The notes: generated by a model not told the origin, from the sequence alone. Shown: positions 1 through 9,702, counted from the first letter of the stretch. The stretch: 52,564 bases of DNA from an uncultured Luminiphilus sp. (GCA_943789425.1 CALSUB010000006.1:1-52564), one strand, 5' to 3'. Numbers and translations are program-made.

Positions 1-203
1 ATAATATTGGGCGGCTTACTATCGTCGGTGACGGCTGCCGCAACAGGGCCTTGCTGCCAGGGAATTGGCCGATTTTCGGCGACGTCATATTCGTTTTCCG
101 AGGTGTACTTCACCACCGCCAACAGCACCTCAATGCGCTGAGACCACGCCACGCCCACCGCGACTACAGCGACCAAAAAAACAGAGAGGAGCACTTTTTT
201 CAC
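1..203 (-). CDS. Sulfatase, N-terminal part (runs off the left edge)
   Basis: Only the first 67 codons are present. Residues 1-20 form a hydrophobic signal or anchor segment after a Lys-Lys start, followed by a linker that ends in PPNI, the residues that open the sulfatase fold; the complete sulfatase at 2794-4621 has RPNIVFILADDLGY at the same point. The catalytic Cys lies outside the window, so the assignment rests on this short match and on context. The GTG start overlaps the TGA of the DUF1330 gene (GTGA), which implies translational coupling. Family role: hydrolysis of sulfate esters in the periplasm, after a Cys or Ser is matured to formylglycine. No formylglycine-generating enzyme gene is visible in this window. 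Confidence 0.65.
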   Translation of the reverse strand, partial: MKKVLLSVFLVAVVAVGVAWSQRIEVLLAVVKYTSENEYDVAENRPIPWQQGPVAAAVTDDSKPPNI

Positions 204-637
204 TGGTCATTGTCCTTTAGCCAAAGCCCTTGGAAGCCGGTGGTTTCAATATTGATCTGACCGGCGAGTCCCGCACTGCGGTGCACCGAAATAGCCTGCA
301 TCTCGGGTGATTGCATGACTTCAAACATGGCACCACGGGAGGGCCAAACTGCCAGTGCCACCACATCCCACAGTTCTTCTACTTCACCCAAAGCGAGACG
401 CGCCACATCGCCCTCAAAGCCAATACCACCGCCTATCTCTTGCAACAGTTTCTTCACGCCCTCCTCATACAAGGCATAGGCCTCACGGCCGCTTAGGTCA
501 GTGTCTCGGCCATCTTCATAGGCTGCTTTGTCCTTGAACTTAAGGAGGTTGACCATACAAATTGGCCCTTCAGACACGGGCTCCATAAAGCCCTTAATCT
601 GCTCTTTATTGGGATAGACCTTGTTAACCACTTTCAT
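200..637 (-). CDS. DUF1330 domain protein
   Basis: A 145-residue soluble protein with no signal peptide. The segments CMVNLLKFKDKA near residue 27 and SGREAYALYEEGV near residue 49 match DUF1330, a ferredoxin-like fold of the dimeric alpha/beta-barrel group whose biochemical role is not settled. An AGGAA ribosome site precedes the ATG by a few bases. The stop overlaps the GTG of the downstream sulfatase, so the two are probably made together. DUF1330 genes often accompany catabolic or detoxification genes, which fits the sulfatase and GST neighbours, but a specific function cannot be read from the sequence. Confidence 0.8.
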   Translation of the reverse strand: MKVVNKVYPNKEQIKGFMEPVSEGPICMVNLLKFKDKAAYEDGRDTDLSGREAYALYEEGVKKLLQEIGGGIGFEGDVARLALGEVEELWDVVALAVWPSRGAMFEVMQSPEMQAISVHRSAGLAGQINIETTGFQGLWLKDNDQ

Positions 638-930
638 TGAGCATTCCTTTCAGGAGTTATTCTTCGATCTGCCTCGTCTTCGCTGAGCGCCGAGTTAAGA
701 CGTTAAAGGGAGCTGAGCACCTCATGTCGGACAACCCTTATGGACCAAAAAAATCGCTGTTCAGCCCCTGTCACCCCGCTATCGCCATACTTCTGTTCTC
801 AAACAACAACTGAGTAATTGATCCAAATAAGGTCTGGTGATCACCGCCAGTTCCCCACAGAAAAGTAAACGGTCACTGGCACCCATCTGGTTAATCAATA
901 GTCCCACGCTGAATGGCGCGACAGACAACA
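638..930. other. Intergenic gap between two minus-strand gene groups
   Basis: About 290 bases with no convincing gene, terminator or repeat. It breaks the run of overlapping minus-strand genes, so it may carry a separate promoter for the DUF1330-sulfatase pair. I could not identify clear -35 and -10 elements. Confidence 0.4.
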
Positions 931-1674
931 TTACGTATCCTCGCTACTGAACAGGGAATAGCGCCTGCCTCTGGGGGTTGGTATTTTTTGCGCCTCAGGC
1001 AAGGTACAGATTCTGGCCATGTGAGTCGTACTGCCGTCGGCATACTCCCACACCAGTTGTTCGCCGGCAGGGCCTTGCTCAAGGTAACGCTTGACCACGG
1101 TTGGCCCCCAACCAAAAACATGGAAGTCCAAGACACCGTCATTCCAGACCATGCTGGCCGAGGTGCGCATGCAGTACTCTTTTTGGCCCATGGTGAACAA
1201 TACCGAGCCTTCGGTATCGTCAGTATTGAGGCCCGCCGTACTGTTAGGCCCATAGTCATGGATCACTCCGCTGGACGTGACCACGACGCGACTACCGCAC
1301 TGCTCTACTCGCTCTACGTGCCCTACATGCCCACCTCGAACGCCCAACCACAAACCTCGAATATCATCAGCGCCATCGGCCAATGGCTCGGTGCACTGAG
1401 CCAAAATGGGCAACGGAAAATGGGTATAGCCACAATTTGGCGTGTTGCCTTTGGGGATGTCAGCCGCCAGTAGCCCGCTGCCGTCAAGCGCTGGCAGATC
1501 GCAGTAATCGAGCACGCTGCCATCCCCAGAAAGCGTCGCCGCGTCGATAGTGAGTGGCGGTCGAGACGAAAAGTATCCCAGCCAAAATAGAAAAAGAAAC
1601 AGACAGAGCGTTAACAGACTCAGCACGGTAACGGCTGTCTTGATCATGACTAAGATACCGCTCGGCCGGTTCAT
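931..1674 (-). CDS. Unknown membrane-anchored protein
   Basis: A protein of about 247 residues that I do not recognise. One strong hydrophobic helix lies near residues 10-31, followed by a polar domain with several Cys residues (in YCDLPA, PNCGYTHF, LAQCTEP, VEQCGSR, YCMRTS and ICTLPE). This pattern suits a single-pass or periplasmic disulfide-bonded protein. The ATG at 1674 is preferred because it overlaps the TGA of the GST-like gene (ATGA); a GTG six bases upstream is also in frame. It is the last gene of the DJ-1/sulfatase/GST operon, which suggests an envelope-linked accessory role. No catalytic motif is visible. Confidence 0.6.
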   Translation of the reverse strand: MNRPSGILVMIKTAVTVLSLLTLCLFLFLFWLGYFSSRPPLTIDAATLSGDGSVLDYCDLPALDGSGLLAADIPKGNTPNCGYTHFPLPILAQCTEPLADGADDIRGLWLGVRGGHVGHVERVEQCGSRVVVTSSGVIHDYGPNSTAGLNTDDTEGSVLFTMGQKEYCMRTSASMVWNDGVLDFHVFGWGPTVVKRYLEQGPAGEQLVWEYADGSTTHMARICTLPEAQKIPTPRGRRYSLFSSEDT

Positions 1675-2797
1675 TGCCACACCTCAAGATTATCTGCTCG
1701 GCCTATCACGCGGTCGAGTTTGATCGATAACATCTCGTGCATGCCGCAGGCCTGCAGCATTTGCTCCACCGATGCTTGTTCATCCAAAGGCAGGCCCGCA
1801 TAAATGGCTTGCACTCGTTGTAACAGGTAAAAACGGTAAGGCGAGGCTAAAGCAGTGAAAGTGTGCCCTCGCACAGTGAACTCAGCCCTGCCCAGCAAGT
1901 TGCCCAGCCGACCCACCGCGGCCGCCCCTGCTTCAGGCTGTTGTTGAGCCAGCCAGTGATTAATCACCCCAGCAGCAGCACGAGTCTCGGGCACAAAGTC
2001 CTCCGCCACTGCCCGCAGCACCGCCATCAGCGTTGCGGGTACCTCATCGTTCTTCAAAAAATCGGTGCCCGGCGTAAAAAACTCTGGCACGTCTTGGTCG
2101 GGCGATTCATCCGTTCAACCCACCGATACACCCGCGGGGCACGCTGTTGCATCAATGACGCTGGATAAGGATCTCTTCCCAAATGCGCATACAGGGGTGC
2201 GAGCAATCCGTAATCGCCGACACAGGGTTTCCAACCCAAAAGGTAGGGATACTGTTCAAAGTGCGCATTGAAGGCATCGAGATACTCTGTATAAAGCGCC
2301 TCTACCAAAGGTTGAGATTGCTCAGTGACGCCAAATACCTCGGTGACATGACGCATTCGGTTCATCATATGCTCGGTTTTTTCGGCGCGCTCTGGTGTAT
2401 CTCGCTGCGCGTGCAAAAAGTGATATTGCACAAAATGGAGGTTTTCTGTTGGGAAATTCCAACGGTAGTGCATCGCCGGCCTCAGCAGCCCATCGTGACC
2501 AATCACGTCGAACAGCGCGCTGATAATCTGCTGGCAAGGCCCCTGTGGTTGGCTAGGGCGGCCATTGGCCGACTCAAAATGTTCAATGATCGCAGCGCCG
2601 TCCCGAATGACCTCTCCTGTCGGAGTGACCAGCGTCGGTATCGTCGCGAGCTTGGCCTTGGGCAACACCTCAGTCTTAAAACTTTCATGGCCGGTAGACA
2701 GCTCCTGAAAAGCAATACGCTGCTTAATGAGATAAGCGCGAGCCCGACCTGAATAGAGTGAATGGGACAGGGCATACAAACGATGCAGATCGGTCAT
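1671..2797 (-). CDS. Glutathione S-transferase-like protein (single-base frame break)
   Basis: The first 230 residues show a thioredoxin-like N-terminal domain (LYALSHSLYSGRARAYLIKQ, IPTLVTPTGEVIRDGAAIIEHFE) and an all-alpha GST C-domain ending in APRVYRWVERMNRP. At about 2097-2104 the frame is lost; reading one frame over continues directly as DQDVPEFFTPGTDFL and runs about 139 residues to the stop at 1671. Restoring one missing base gives a continuous protein of about 375 residues, a length I recall for some marine GST-like proteins. The ATG overlaps the TGA of the sulfatase upstream and the stop overlaps the next start, so the extended span is the real gene. The substrate is unknown. The alternative is two overlapping genes. 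Confidence 0.75.
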
Positions 2798-4621
2798 CTC
2801 AAAAAGTCCTTTTTCATTCGATACGCCACATAAAACGGCAGCAACAACAGCAGGGTCAGTAGGAAGATAAGGATTTGCTCCCCCGATTTTGTGTGAAGCG
2901 TGTTGAGGAATAACTGCTTCATCTGTGTGTAACCATCAGGAAGAGGCAAAACACCATTCTCTTCCTGATATTGCTGATAGCGAGACAGCATGCGCTGAAA
3001 GAGGGCCGGCTGTGTAGCGGCTAAATCCACCGTTTCACCGGGGTCTTCAACAATATTAAAAAGACGCCACTGGCCATCGCCCACGGGTGCCTGATTGACC
3101 ACCACCTTGTAATCCCCTTGAAACAAAGCCCCGTGCCCCGTTAATTCATATCCTACGGCATCGTCCTCGCCGTAGACTCGCTCGACCTCTCCCCCTCAAT
3201 AGCGGCGTCAGGTCACGACCCATCAGCGGCAGTACCGGTCGCCCCGCATAGCGCTCACCCGGCAGCGCAGTGCCGGATAGGGCAAGAATGGTGGGGGTAA
3301 TGTCGGTGGCCCAGGCAAACGCGCGGTTCAGCTCACCCGGCTGTCGCACCGGTTCACCCGCAATGATCAAGGGCACACGCATGCCTCCCTCACCGGCATA
3401 AAATTTGTAGTGCGAGAGGGGACTGGCTGAGGCGCTGGCGAAGCTCGGGCCTATCGTATTAAAGCTGCCCTTCAGGCCCAAGCGATCATAATCTGAGTGG
3501 TAACCCAGCTGACGCGGACCGATACTTTGCGCAAAGGCCATCTGGTCAGCAGCGCCACTCGCCTCACTACCGTTATCCGAGGTGAAAATGAAGATCGTAT
3601 TGCCATACTGGCCCTGCGACTTGAGATACGTCACCAGACGACCGATGTGAAAATCCATGGCTTCGATCATGCCCGCATAGACCGCCATGCGCTTGGACTC
3701 GTAACGCTGGCGCTGTTCATCCAGCGCATTCCAGTCATCAGTCGTCGACATATCCACCATCGCCGTATCCGGTGGCACGATGCCCAGCTGCACCGCTGCT
3801 AAGCGCCGCTGATGACGCAGCGCGTCCCATCCCGCGTCGTACACACCTTGATATTTATCGATATAAGCCTGCGGTGCCTGCACAGGCATATGCACCGCCT
3901 GAAAAGGCAGATAAGCAAAAAACGGTTTGCCGTCTTCACGGTTGCTCTCGATGAACTCAATGGTCTTATCAACGAGAAAGCGTGAAGAGTAAAAGTCATC
4001 GGGTAAAGTGAAGCGCTCGCCGTCGGCGAACCAATTCGCCCGATCGTATAGAGGGATATAAGGACGCTGCTCCCAGTTATCCGCACCAGAATCCATCAAC
4101 GCTAGGGTCCGCTCGAAACCTCGCCGACTGGGTCGTTTCTCTGGACTGGACCCCAAATGCCATTTGCCGGCCATATAGGTGTGGTAACCATTCCCCTCTA
4201 AAAGGGTAGCCACAGTGACCACGTTGTCGCCCAGTTCTCCCTGATATTGAGGCTGTGTTCGTTGCTCGGGCGCCAGTAGCTCTGGAATGTTCGAAACACC
4301 CGCAGCGTGGCTATCGACACCGGTGAGTAACATCGCTCGAGCGGGCGCGCAGTTGGCGGCGGTATGGTAGTTCGTGAACCGTACTCCTTGTTCAGCCAAG
4401 GCCGACAGCGCGGGGGTGCTGACCTCGCCGCCATAGGAGGCAATATCGGTATACCCCAAGTCGTCTGCGAGAATAAAAACGATATTGGGGCGTGAAGCGA
4501 CAGTCGATAGCACATCGCTAACCCCCTCAGCTTCGTCGTTTGCCTCTACCACGGCAGTGGACAAGCTGAACGAGATCGCCGTCGCTACACCCCACCCACA
4601 GAGGCGAACAATGTTCACCAA
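2794..4621 (-). CDS. Sulfatase with C-terminal membrane anchor (single-base frame break)
   Basis: A sulfatase-family hydrolase. After a signal peptide (about residues 1-27) comes RPNIVFILADDLGY, whose DD binds metal, then NCAPAR at residues 90-95. This is the CxPxR core in which Cys91 would be oxidised to formylglycine. AGKWHLG and FTSDNGSEA are further active-site blocks. The frame breaks in a run of five G (C5 on the plus strand, 3191-3195); dropping one G continues as EVERVYGEDDAVGYELTGHG and gives about 608 residues. The last 30 residues contain a hydrophobic helix (ILIFLLTLLLLLPFYVAY) with a KKDFLR tail, which suggests anchoring in the inner membrane facing the periplasm. A GAGG lies 6 bases before TTG 4621; GTG 4618 is an alternative start. 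The substrate is unknown. Confidence 0.85.
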
Positions 4622-4622
4622 C

Positions 4623-5000
4623 TCACGCCTCGTTGGCCAGCCGGCGCGCGGCTATGAGCAAAATAATCGACACGATCACCTCAGGCGCAATGAGGTCCAA
4701 GGCCAATGCGGCATCGTGCACCAACCAGGCGACAATCCGCCCAATGGCCGTGAACGAGAGCAACATGATCGGTGGGTAATACCAACTGCGACGCCCACTG
4801 ATGAGTGCTATTAATAGGCAACTCGCCAGTGTCAAAAAGAAGGCAGACATATCACCCACCTGAGAACTCAAGCCCACACCTTGGTCCAAGGTCAGACCAA
4901 ACGTGGGAGCGACGCCAACAGGCGCAACGAGCCAACGCAATCCCGTTACTAGAAATGAAACCGAGAACAGAAACACCAGACCCTTTAATACGCTATTCAC
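4623..5000 (-). CDS. Small four-helix integral membrane protein
   Basis: 125 residues, with hydrophobic segments near residues 5-25, 48-67, 75-92 and 102-120. The middle carries QVGDMSAFFL and RRSWYYPP, blocks seen in a family of uncharacterised small membrane proteins resembling DUF4345 types. The start is GTG with a GGGGAA ribosome site. It lies about 60 bases after the DJ-1 gene and one base before the TTG start of the sulfatase, so it belongs to the same operon. No enzymatic residues are evident; it could help place the anchored sulfatase or act in transport, but that is a guess. Confidence 0.65.
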   Translation of the reverse strand: MNSVLKGLVFLFSVSFLVTGLRWLVAPVGVAPTFGLTLDQGVGLSSQVGDMSAFFLTLASCLLIALISGRRSWYYPPIMLLSFTAIGRIVAWLVHDAALALDLIAPEVIVSIILLIAARRLANEA

Positions 5001-5060
5001 TTGTCTTCCCCTTTGTTCTGAGCCCAGGCCAGCGCTTCACTCACCTTAGCCCTTAATAGA

Positions 5061-5912
5061 TCAGTTCCGCGCGCTCAGGATGCGCATCATGGTATGTGCC
5101 GTCTCCAGGCCTGAGTTCTGATTCTGACCCGTGACGAAGCGCTGCTCGTCGTCGGCAGTCACATGAGTCGCAAAAATATCCCTAAAGGCAGTCTGACTCT
5201 CAAACACAGCTCCCGCCTTGCGCAGCTCCGTCTCGGGATGCAGCGGTGTCATCTCAATACCCAGCTCCCGTATTTGCTTGTCAGTCACACCAGTCATGCG
5301 GCGCCCAGCGATCAACAGGTTGCCGTCGCGGTCAAGCGCATTCACTAACCCCAATACGCCGTGGCAGACGCCACCCATCACAGCCGCCTTATCACCGTAA
5401 TACGCCTCGCTCACCTTGGCCGCCAGTTCGGGGGATTGCGCCAGGTCATAGGCCGCACCCCAGCCACCCGAGAGGAATACGATATCGTACTGGCCGATGT
5501 CGACGCCGGCGATAGGGATAGCGTTGTTCACTTTCGCCTGCGCCAGCGTGTCGTTGAGGTAACGCTCGTCTTCTGGCGATTTGACCATGAACCGCAAAGT
5601 TTGAGGATCAATAGGAATTTCACCGCCCTGAATACTGGCGAGATCCACGTCCATACCGCCGTCAAGGAAGGTGTAGTAAGGGTGGGTCAGCTCAGAAGCC
5701 ATCACACCAGTGGCCTCCCCCTCGGTCTCACCCGGCGCCGCCAGCACGTCGTGACTGGTCGTGATAATTAAGGCGCGCCTACCCGGTAAGGATACCGTCG
5801 GTCCGCTATAGGCCGGGTGCAACCCCGCCTTATGCAAAATGGTCGGGAGTGACAGTAGTAGCAGGCCGCCTAAGCTGACGAGGATCAAACCACCTGTGAG
5901 CAATTTTTTCAT
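5061..5912 (-). CDS. Membrane-anchored DJ-1/PfpI family protein
   Basis: 283 residues. A signal anchor spans about residues 5-27. The DJ-1/PfpI fold then starts at RRALIITTSHDVL, with GEATGVMASELTHPYYTFLDGG and DIVFLSGGWGAAYDL. The nucleophile elbow is VMGGVCHGVLGLV, whose Cys-His pair is typical of Hsp31/PfpI-like glyoxalase, deglycase or chaperone enzymes. Unlike most cytosolic relatives this one has an N-terminal membrane segment, so the domain is probably periplasmic. A GGAGG ribosome site lies 6 bases before the ATG. It is the first gene of the operon, preceded by a palindrome at 5965-5989. The reaction (methylglyoxal or other aldehyde removal) is inferred from the family only. Confidence 0.85.
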   Translation of the reverse strand: MKKLLTGGLILVSLGGLLLLSLPTILHKAGLHPAYSGPTVSLPGRRALIITTSHDVLAAPGETEGEATGVMASELTHPYYTFLDGGMDVDLASIQGGEIPIDPQTLRFMVKSPEDERYLNDTLAQAKVNNAIPIAGVDIGQYDIVFLSGGWGAAYDLAQSPELAAKVSEAYYGDKAAVMGGVCHGVLGLVNALDRDGNLLIAGRRMTGVTDKQIRELGIEMTPLHPETELRKAGAVFESQTAFRDIFATHVTADDEQRFVTGQNQNSGLETAHTMMRILSARN

Positions 5913-5964
5913 GGGTCGCCTCCCGACGCGTTAGGGGCTCACACTCATTCGGTGCAGGCAGGAT

Positions 5965-5989
5965 ATTATGGCATATATAATGACATAAT
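5965..5989. promoter_or_regulatory. 25-base palindrome, candidate operator of the DJ-1/sulfatase operon
   Basis: The arms ATTATGNCAT and ATGNCATAAT are exact reverse complements around a 5-base AT-rich centre, with one free position in each arm. The site lies about 52 bases upstream of the DJ-1 ATG, where a promoter would sit, and only about 400 bases past the end of a TetR gene. Size and symmetry suit a TetR-family dimer operator. Binding by that TetR is inferred. Confidence 0.5.
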
Positions 5990-6130
5990 AAGGCGAGATG
6001 CATCAAGTCATGCCACGACGGTGTCGCTCAGTACCCAAGGGGGCACTCAAATCAAGAACCTGAAAATGGGAAGGCGTCGTGGACTTGGCGCGTGCTCAGC
6101 TGCTTTCTGTCTCAGACCATGCTGGCCCGG

Positions 6131-6178
6131 CTCTTAACTGGTCCGGCTCTTAACTGGTCCAGCGCTTAACTGGCTCGG
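6131..6178. repeat. Three tandem copies of a 16-base unit
   Basis: Units 6131-6146, 6147-6162 and 6163-6178 follow the pattern YTCTTAACTGGTCCGG with a few changes (the last reads cgcttaactggctcgg). The array lies in the non-coding spacer downstream of TetR. No function is apparent. Confidence 0.8.
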
Positions 6179-6397
6179 CGCCTAAACAACAGCAAAGTGT
6201 CGTGCCGCCCATTACGAAGATCGCGAGCCACACAGCACGCCAAAGGCCAAGCGAAACACACGCGCTTAAATGACAGGCCCACTCATAGACACGATGGCTT
6301 CTAACGAAGAGGGGCCCAGCGATTGCTCACCGAATGAATCATGGGTTCGGCGAGTATGAACGCCAAGTTGCCCAACGCTGACCTCTGCTCTGTCACG

Positions 6398-7054
6398 TCA
6401 GCCCTGTTCTCTCTCTGCGGCCATCACGTTTTTTAGCAACGTCCTAAGGAGGTTGATACTGTCGGCCTTATTGAGCCCTTGATGGGAACGCAATCTGTCC
6501 CACATTTCAAAAGAGGTGATTGCGTCGATCGACTCACGTGTCTCATCGGGCAGAGCGTGCAATTCAGGCAACAGGTTATCTAAGTCCTTGCGCAAACCGC
6601 GCTGGTTACGCGCATAGTTGTCACGCAATGTCTGATAACGCCACAGTTGGGCGCGGGTACCCTGTGTGATATTCGTCACGCTCTCGAAGGCGTCGGCGCG
6701 GCGCCTCACCATGCCATCAATGCGCTCCTCCAGTGTGCCGCTACGATCACCGCCAATAAAGAGCGCCTCATAAGAGTCACGTATATGATCGTCGATGGCC
6801 TTAAATAGCGACTCCATATCCTCGAAATGACGAAAAAAAGAGCGAATACCAACACCCGCTCGATCAGCGATCTGTTGGGCAGTAGGCACCAGGAAACCCT
6901 CCTCTTGCAGCGCGAGCACGGCGTCTACAAAGGCCAGTCGACTGCGCTCGCTGCGCAGCCGGCGTCCATCTACTTTGTCCTCGCTTACCGGCTTCAAAAA
7001 ATCGCTCATACAGTGTGTTGACTTGATCTCGCAGTGTTCAGCATCAATTGTCAT
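6398..7054 (-). CDS. TetR-family transcriptional regulator
   Basis: 218 residues. The helix-turn-helix is clear: RLAFVDAVLALQEEGFLVPTAQ, then QIADRAGVGIRSFFRHFEDMESLFKAI, the TetR N-terminal signature. The remainder is a variable helical ligand domain. GAGGC sits directly before ATG 7054; ATG 7009 (MSDFLKPVSE) is an alternative start that would give a more typical leader length. It lies between the sulfatase operon and malic enzyme on the same strand and is separated from both by long spacers, so it is probably monocistronic. It could control the downstream DJ-1/sulfatase operon through the palindrome at 5965-5989. The effector is unknown. Confidence 0.9.
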   Translation of the reverse strand: MTIDAEHCEIKSTHCMSDFLKPVSEDKVDGRRLRSERSRLAFVDAVLALQEEGFLVPTAQQIADRAGVGIRSFFRHFEDMESLFKAIDDHIRDSYEALFIGGDRSGTLEERIDGMVRRRADAFESVTNITQGTRAQLWRYQTLRDNYARNQRGLRKDLDNLLPELHALPDETRESIDAITSFEMWDRLRSHQGLNKADSINLLRTLLKNVMAAEREQG

Positions 7055-7425
7055 GCCTCGCTATTCTGGTGAAACGACAAGATGGTGGAGCCGTCTCAAG
7101 CCAATGGCGTCTCCCCACCCTCGCGGCTTGCACCTTATTACTAAGGTTCCTTTTACTGCGGTTTCTTCTTAACAGAGCGCCAACCAATGAAATCAGTCTA
7201 TCAGCGTTAGTCTAGCAACGCTTCGAACAGCTCTATCTCTGGCGCACCTGCAACCAATCCACCCAGAACGCCATTGGTCGGCAGAGCGTCCCATGCAGGT
7301 GTTACTTGAGTCAGTCTACTGAGCGGGTCCATTTTGAACGGAAGTTCCAGCAACCATCCGGTCGTCCATTTGGCGACGGCGATGCGCAATGAGTGACGTC
7401 ATGTCATCGCGTTGGTGGCGGAACG
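7055..7425. other. Spacer upstream of TetR, downstream of malic enzyme
   Basis: About 370 bases. A 60-codon open frame (7207-7389, minus) is present but has no recognisable domain, no good ribosome site and no partner, so I do not call it. No terminator or repeat stands out. Confidence 0.4.
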
Positions 7426-9702
7426 CTATTCCTGCTTTGCCAAGATCTCAGCAACAGCCAATGCGCTGACATTATAAATCGCACGTGGTGTCGCCGAGTT
7501 CACCATAATATGCGCCGGTCGTTTGAGTCCGGACATATAAGGGCCAATCAGTAGACCATTCGCCGTCTGCCGGAGCAGTCCCAGCGCAATATTGGCGGCA
7601 TCAAGACCGGGAAACACCAGCAGATTGGCTTTCCCTCGAAGTTGGCTGTCACCATAAATAGTGTCTCGGTAGGCCGAGTCCAACGCCGTCAACGAATGCA
7701 TTTCGCCATCTATTTCCACATCAGGCATCTTAGCTCTGAGAATTTCGCTGGCTTGGCGCATTTTTCTAGCAGAGGGCGCATTCGAAGACCCAAAGTTGGA
7801 GTGTGATAACAGCGCCACACGAGGCGTGATGCCGAAATGCCTCACTTGCTCTATGCCCAGCAACGTTTTGGAGACAATTTGTTCAACGCTTGGGTCTAAG
7901 TCGATAAAACAATCTGTCAAAAACAGGGGGCCGTCATCAAATAATAGGGTCGTTAGTGTTGAAGCACGAACGTCGTGACCTTGTGTCCCAATCACCGATC
8001 GCAAAGTCTCGAAATGATCTGCAAATCGACCCACCTTGCCGCAAATCATCCCGTCTGCATCACCATTACGTAACGCCATGGCTGCAATCATCGTGCTATC
8101 GGTTCTCAGCAGCACACTGCTGCCCTCTACGGACACACCGCCGCGCCCCGCAATGCTATGGAAATCTCGTGAGTACTCGTCGTACTGGTCATAACTGCGC
8201 GGATTGATGACGTCGACATCTTCGCCCAATCGGATTCTCAACCCCAGGGCGTCGATCACTTCGTTTATCGCGTCGGGACGGCCCACTAGGATGGGGCGCG
8301 CAATGGCCTCATCCACTACCGTTTGCACTGCGCGCAGCACAATCTCGTTTTCTGCGTCTGAATAGACGAGCTTCAAACCACTGTTAGTCGCCGCATTCAC
8401 AACCGGCTGCATAAACATACCCGAGCGCGTGACGTGTTTGCTGAGGCTTCGCCGATAGGCGTCAAGATCCTCGATGGGGCGGCTCGCCACACCACTTTTC
8501 ATCGCCGCCTCAACGACAGCGACTGGCACCCGCTCGAAGAGGCGCGGATCAAAAGGCTTCGGAATGATGTAGTCCGGGCCAAACTTCAGCGACTGACCGT
8601 CATAAGCCTGCGCCACCTCTTCCGAGGCCTCTTGTTGGGCGAGGTCGACCAGACCATACGCACAGGCAATTTTCATTTCGTCGTTAATCGTGGTCGCACC
8701 GCAGTCGAGCGCGCCGCGAAAAAGGAAGGGGAAACACAGCACGTTGTTGACCTGATTCGGAAAGTCCGATCGACCCGTGCCAATAATGGCGTCGGGACGC
8801 GCCTCGCGCGTTAGGTCGGGGTGAATCTCAGGATTGGGGTTTGCCATTGCCAGAATCAGTGGATTGGGCGCCATCTCTCTCACCATATCCTGCGTCACAC
8901 AGTCGGCAGTGGACAAGCCGAAGAAAATATCAGCACCGACCATAGCTTCTGCGAGCGTGCGCTTGTCGGTCTTCCTCGCGTAGCGCTCCTTGAACTCGTT
9001 CATGCCTTCTTCACGGCCCTCATAAATGAGGCCCTTGCTATCACACATCAGCACATTTTCGCGTTTGAGCCCCAGGCTCACAATCAGATCTGCGCAAGAC
9101 ATACTGGCCGATCCTGCGCCCGAGATCACGAGCTTAACCTCTTCCATTTTTTTCCCCGTGAGCTTTAGCCACGAGATCACAGCCGCTGTCGACACCACGG
9201 CGGTGCCGTGTTGATCGTCATGAAAGACCGGGATATTCATGCGCTCACGAAGCTGACGCTCAACATAGAAACATTCAGGTGCTTTGATGTCTTCAAGTAC
9301 GATGCCGCCGAAGGTGGGTTCGAGGGCGGCGATAATATTGACCAGCTTCTCGGGGTCTCGCTCATCGATTTCTAAATCGAAGGTATCAATGTCCGAGAAC
9401 TTCTTCATCAGAACGGCCTTACCTTCCATCACCGGTTTAGACGCAAGCGCTCCGATGGCTCCCAGGCCCAGCACAGCAGTGCCATTGCTGATGACAGCGA
9501 CGAGGTTGCCGCGGGCGGTCACCTGCGATGCGTTTAACGGATCTTCAACGATGTACTCGCAAGCGTGGGCAACACCGGGTGAATAGGCCATGGATAGATC
9601 CGCCTGCGTTTCAAGCGGCGTTGTGGCTCTTACCTCCAGCTTTCCTGGTTTCCCCTCAATGTGGTACTTGAGGGATTCCTCCTTAAAGGTGGGCTTCTCC
9701 AT
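7426..9702 (-). CDS. maeB: NADP-dependent malic enzyme, MaeB type
   Basis: 758 residues, the normal length for the two-domain malic enzyme. The N-terminal half (about 1-430) holds the malic domain ([34 protein letters not shown]) and a Rossmann domain ([16 protein letters not shown]). The C-terminal half (about 430-758) is the phosphotransacetylase-like regulatory domain ([25 protein letters not shown]). It converts malate to pyruvate and CO2 with NADP reduction in the cytoplasm. In characterised homologues the C-domain makes the enzyme responsive to acetyl-CoA and acetyl phosphate. A GGAG site lies 6 bases before the ATG. It is apparently monocistronic with a 500-base upstream region. Confidence 0.95.
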   Translation of the reverse strand: MEKPTFKEESLKYHIEGKPGKLEVRATTPLETQADLSMAYSPGVAHACEYIVEDPLNASQVTARGNLVAVISNGTAVLGLGAIGALASKPVMEGKAVLMKKFSDIDTFDLEIDERDPEKLVNIIAALEPTFGGIVLEDIKAPECFYVERQLRERMNIPVFHDDQHGTAVVSTAAVISWLKLTGKKMEEVKLVISGAGSASMSCADLIVSLGLKRENVLMCDSKGLIYEGREEGMNEFKERYARKTDKRTLAEAMVGADIFFGLSTADCVTQDMVREMAPNPLILAMANPNPEIHPDLTREARPDAIIGTGRSDFPNQVNNVLCFPFLFRGALDCGATTINDEMKIACAYGLVDLAQQEASEEVAQAYDGQSLKFGPDYIIPKPFDPRLFERVPVAVVEAAMKSGVASRPIEDLDAYRRSLSKHVTRSGMFMQPVVNAATNSGLKLVYSDAENEIVLRAVQTVVDEAIARPILVGRPDAINEVIDALGLRIRLGEDVDVINPRSYDQYDEYSRDFHSIAGRGGVSVEGSSVLLRTDSTMIAAMALRNGDADGMICGKVGRFADHFETLRSVIGTQGHDVRASTLTTLLFDDGPLFLTDCFIDLDPSVEQIVSKTLLGIEQVRHFGITPRVALLSHSNFGSSNAPSARKMRQASEILRAKMPDVEIDGEMHSLTALDSAYRDTIYGDSQLRGKANLLVFPGLDAANIALGLLRQTANGLLIGPYMSGLKRPAHIMVNSATPRAIYNVSALAVAEILAKQE

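Larger units (their letters stand above)
5913..6397. other. Long spacer between the DJ-1 operon and the TetR gene
   Basis: 485 bases without a credible gene. It contains the dyad at 5965-5989 close to the DJ-1 start and a three-copy 16-base tandem repeat at 6131-6178. TetR is also on the minus strand and ends at 6398, so this spacer should hold its terminator and the promoter of the DJ-1 operon. I found no clear rho-independent terminator. Confidence 0.5.

Noticed and set aside
2794-3126. A separate small membrane protein gene downstream of the sulfatase
   Set aside because: The sequence between the two frames continues the sulfatase when one G of a G5 run is dropped, so it is the sulfatase C-terminus.
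6131-6178. Possible CRISPR array from short repeats
   Set aside because: Units are 16 bases, directly abutting and without spacers; the same applies to the 7-, 15- and 19-base arrays.
7207-7389. 60-codon open frame on the minus strand between maeB and TetR
   Set aside because: No ribosome site, no recognisable domain and no conserved neighbour; length is compatible with chance.
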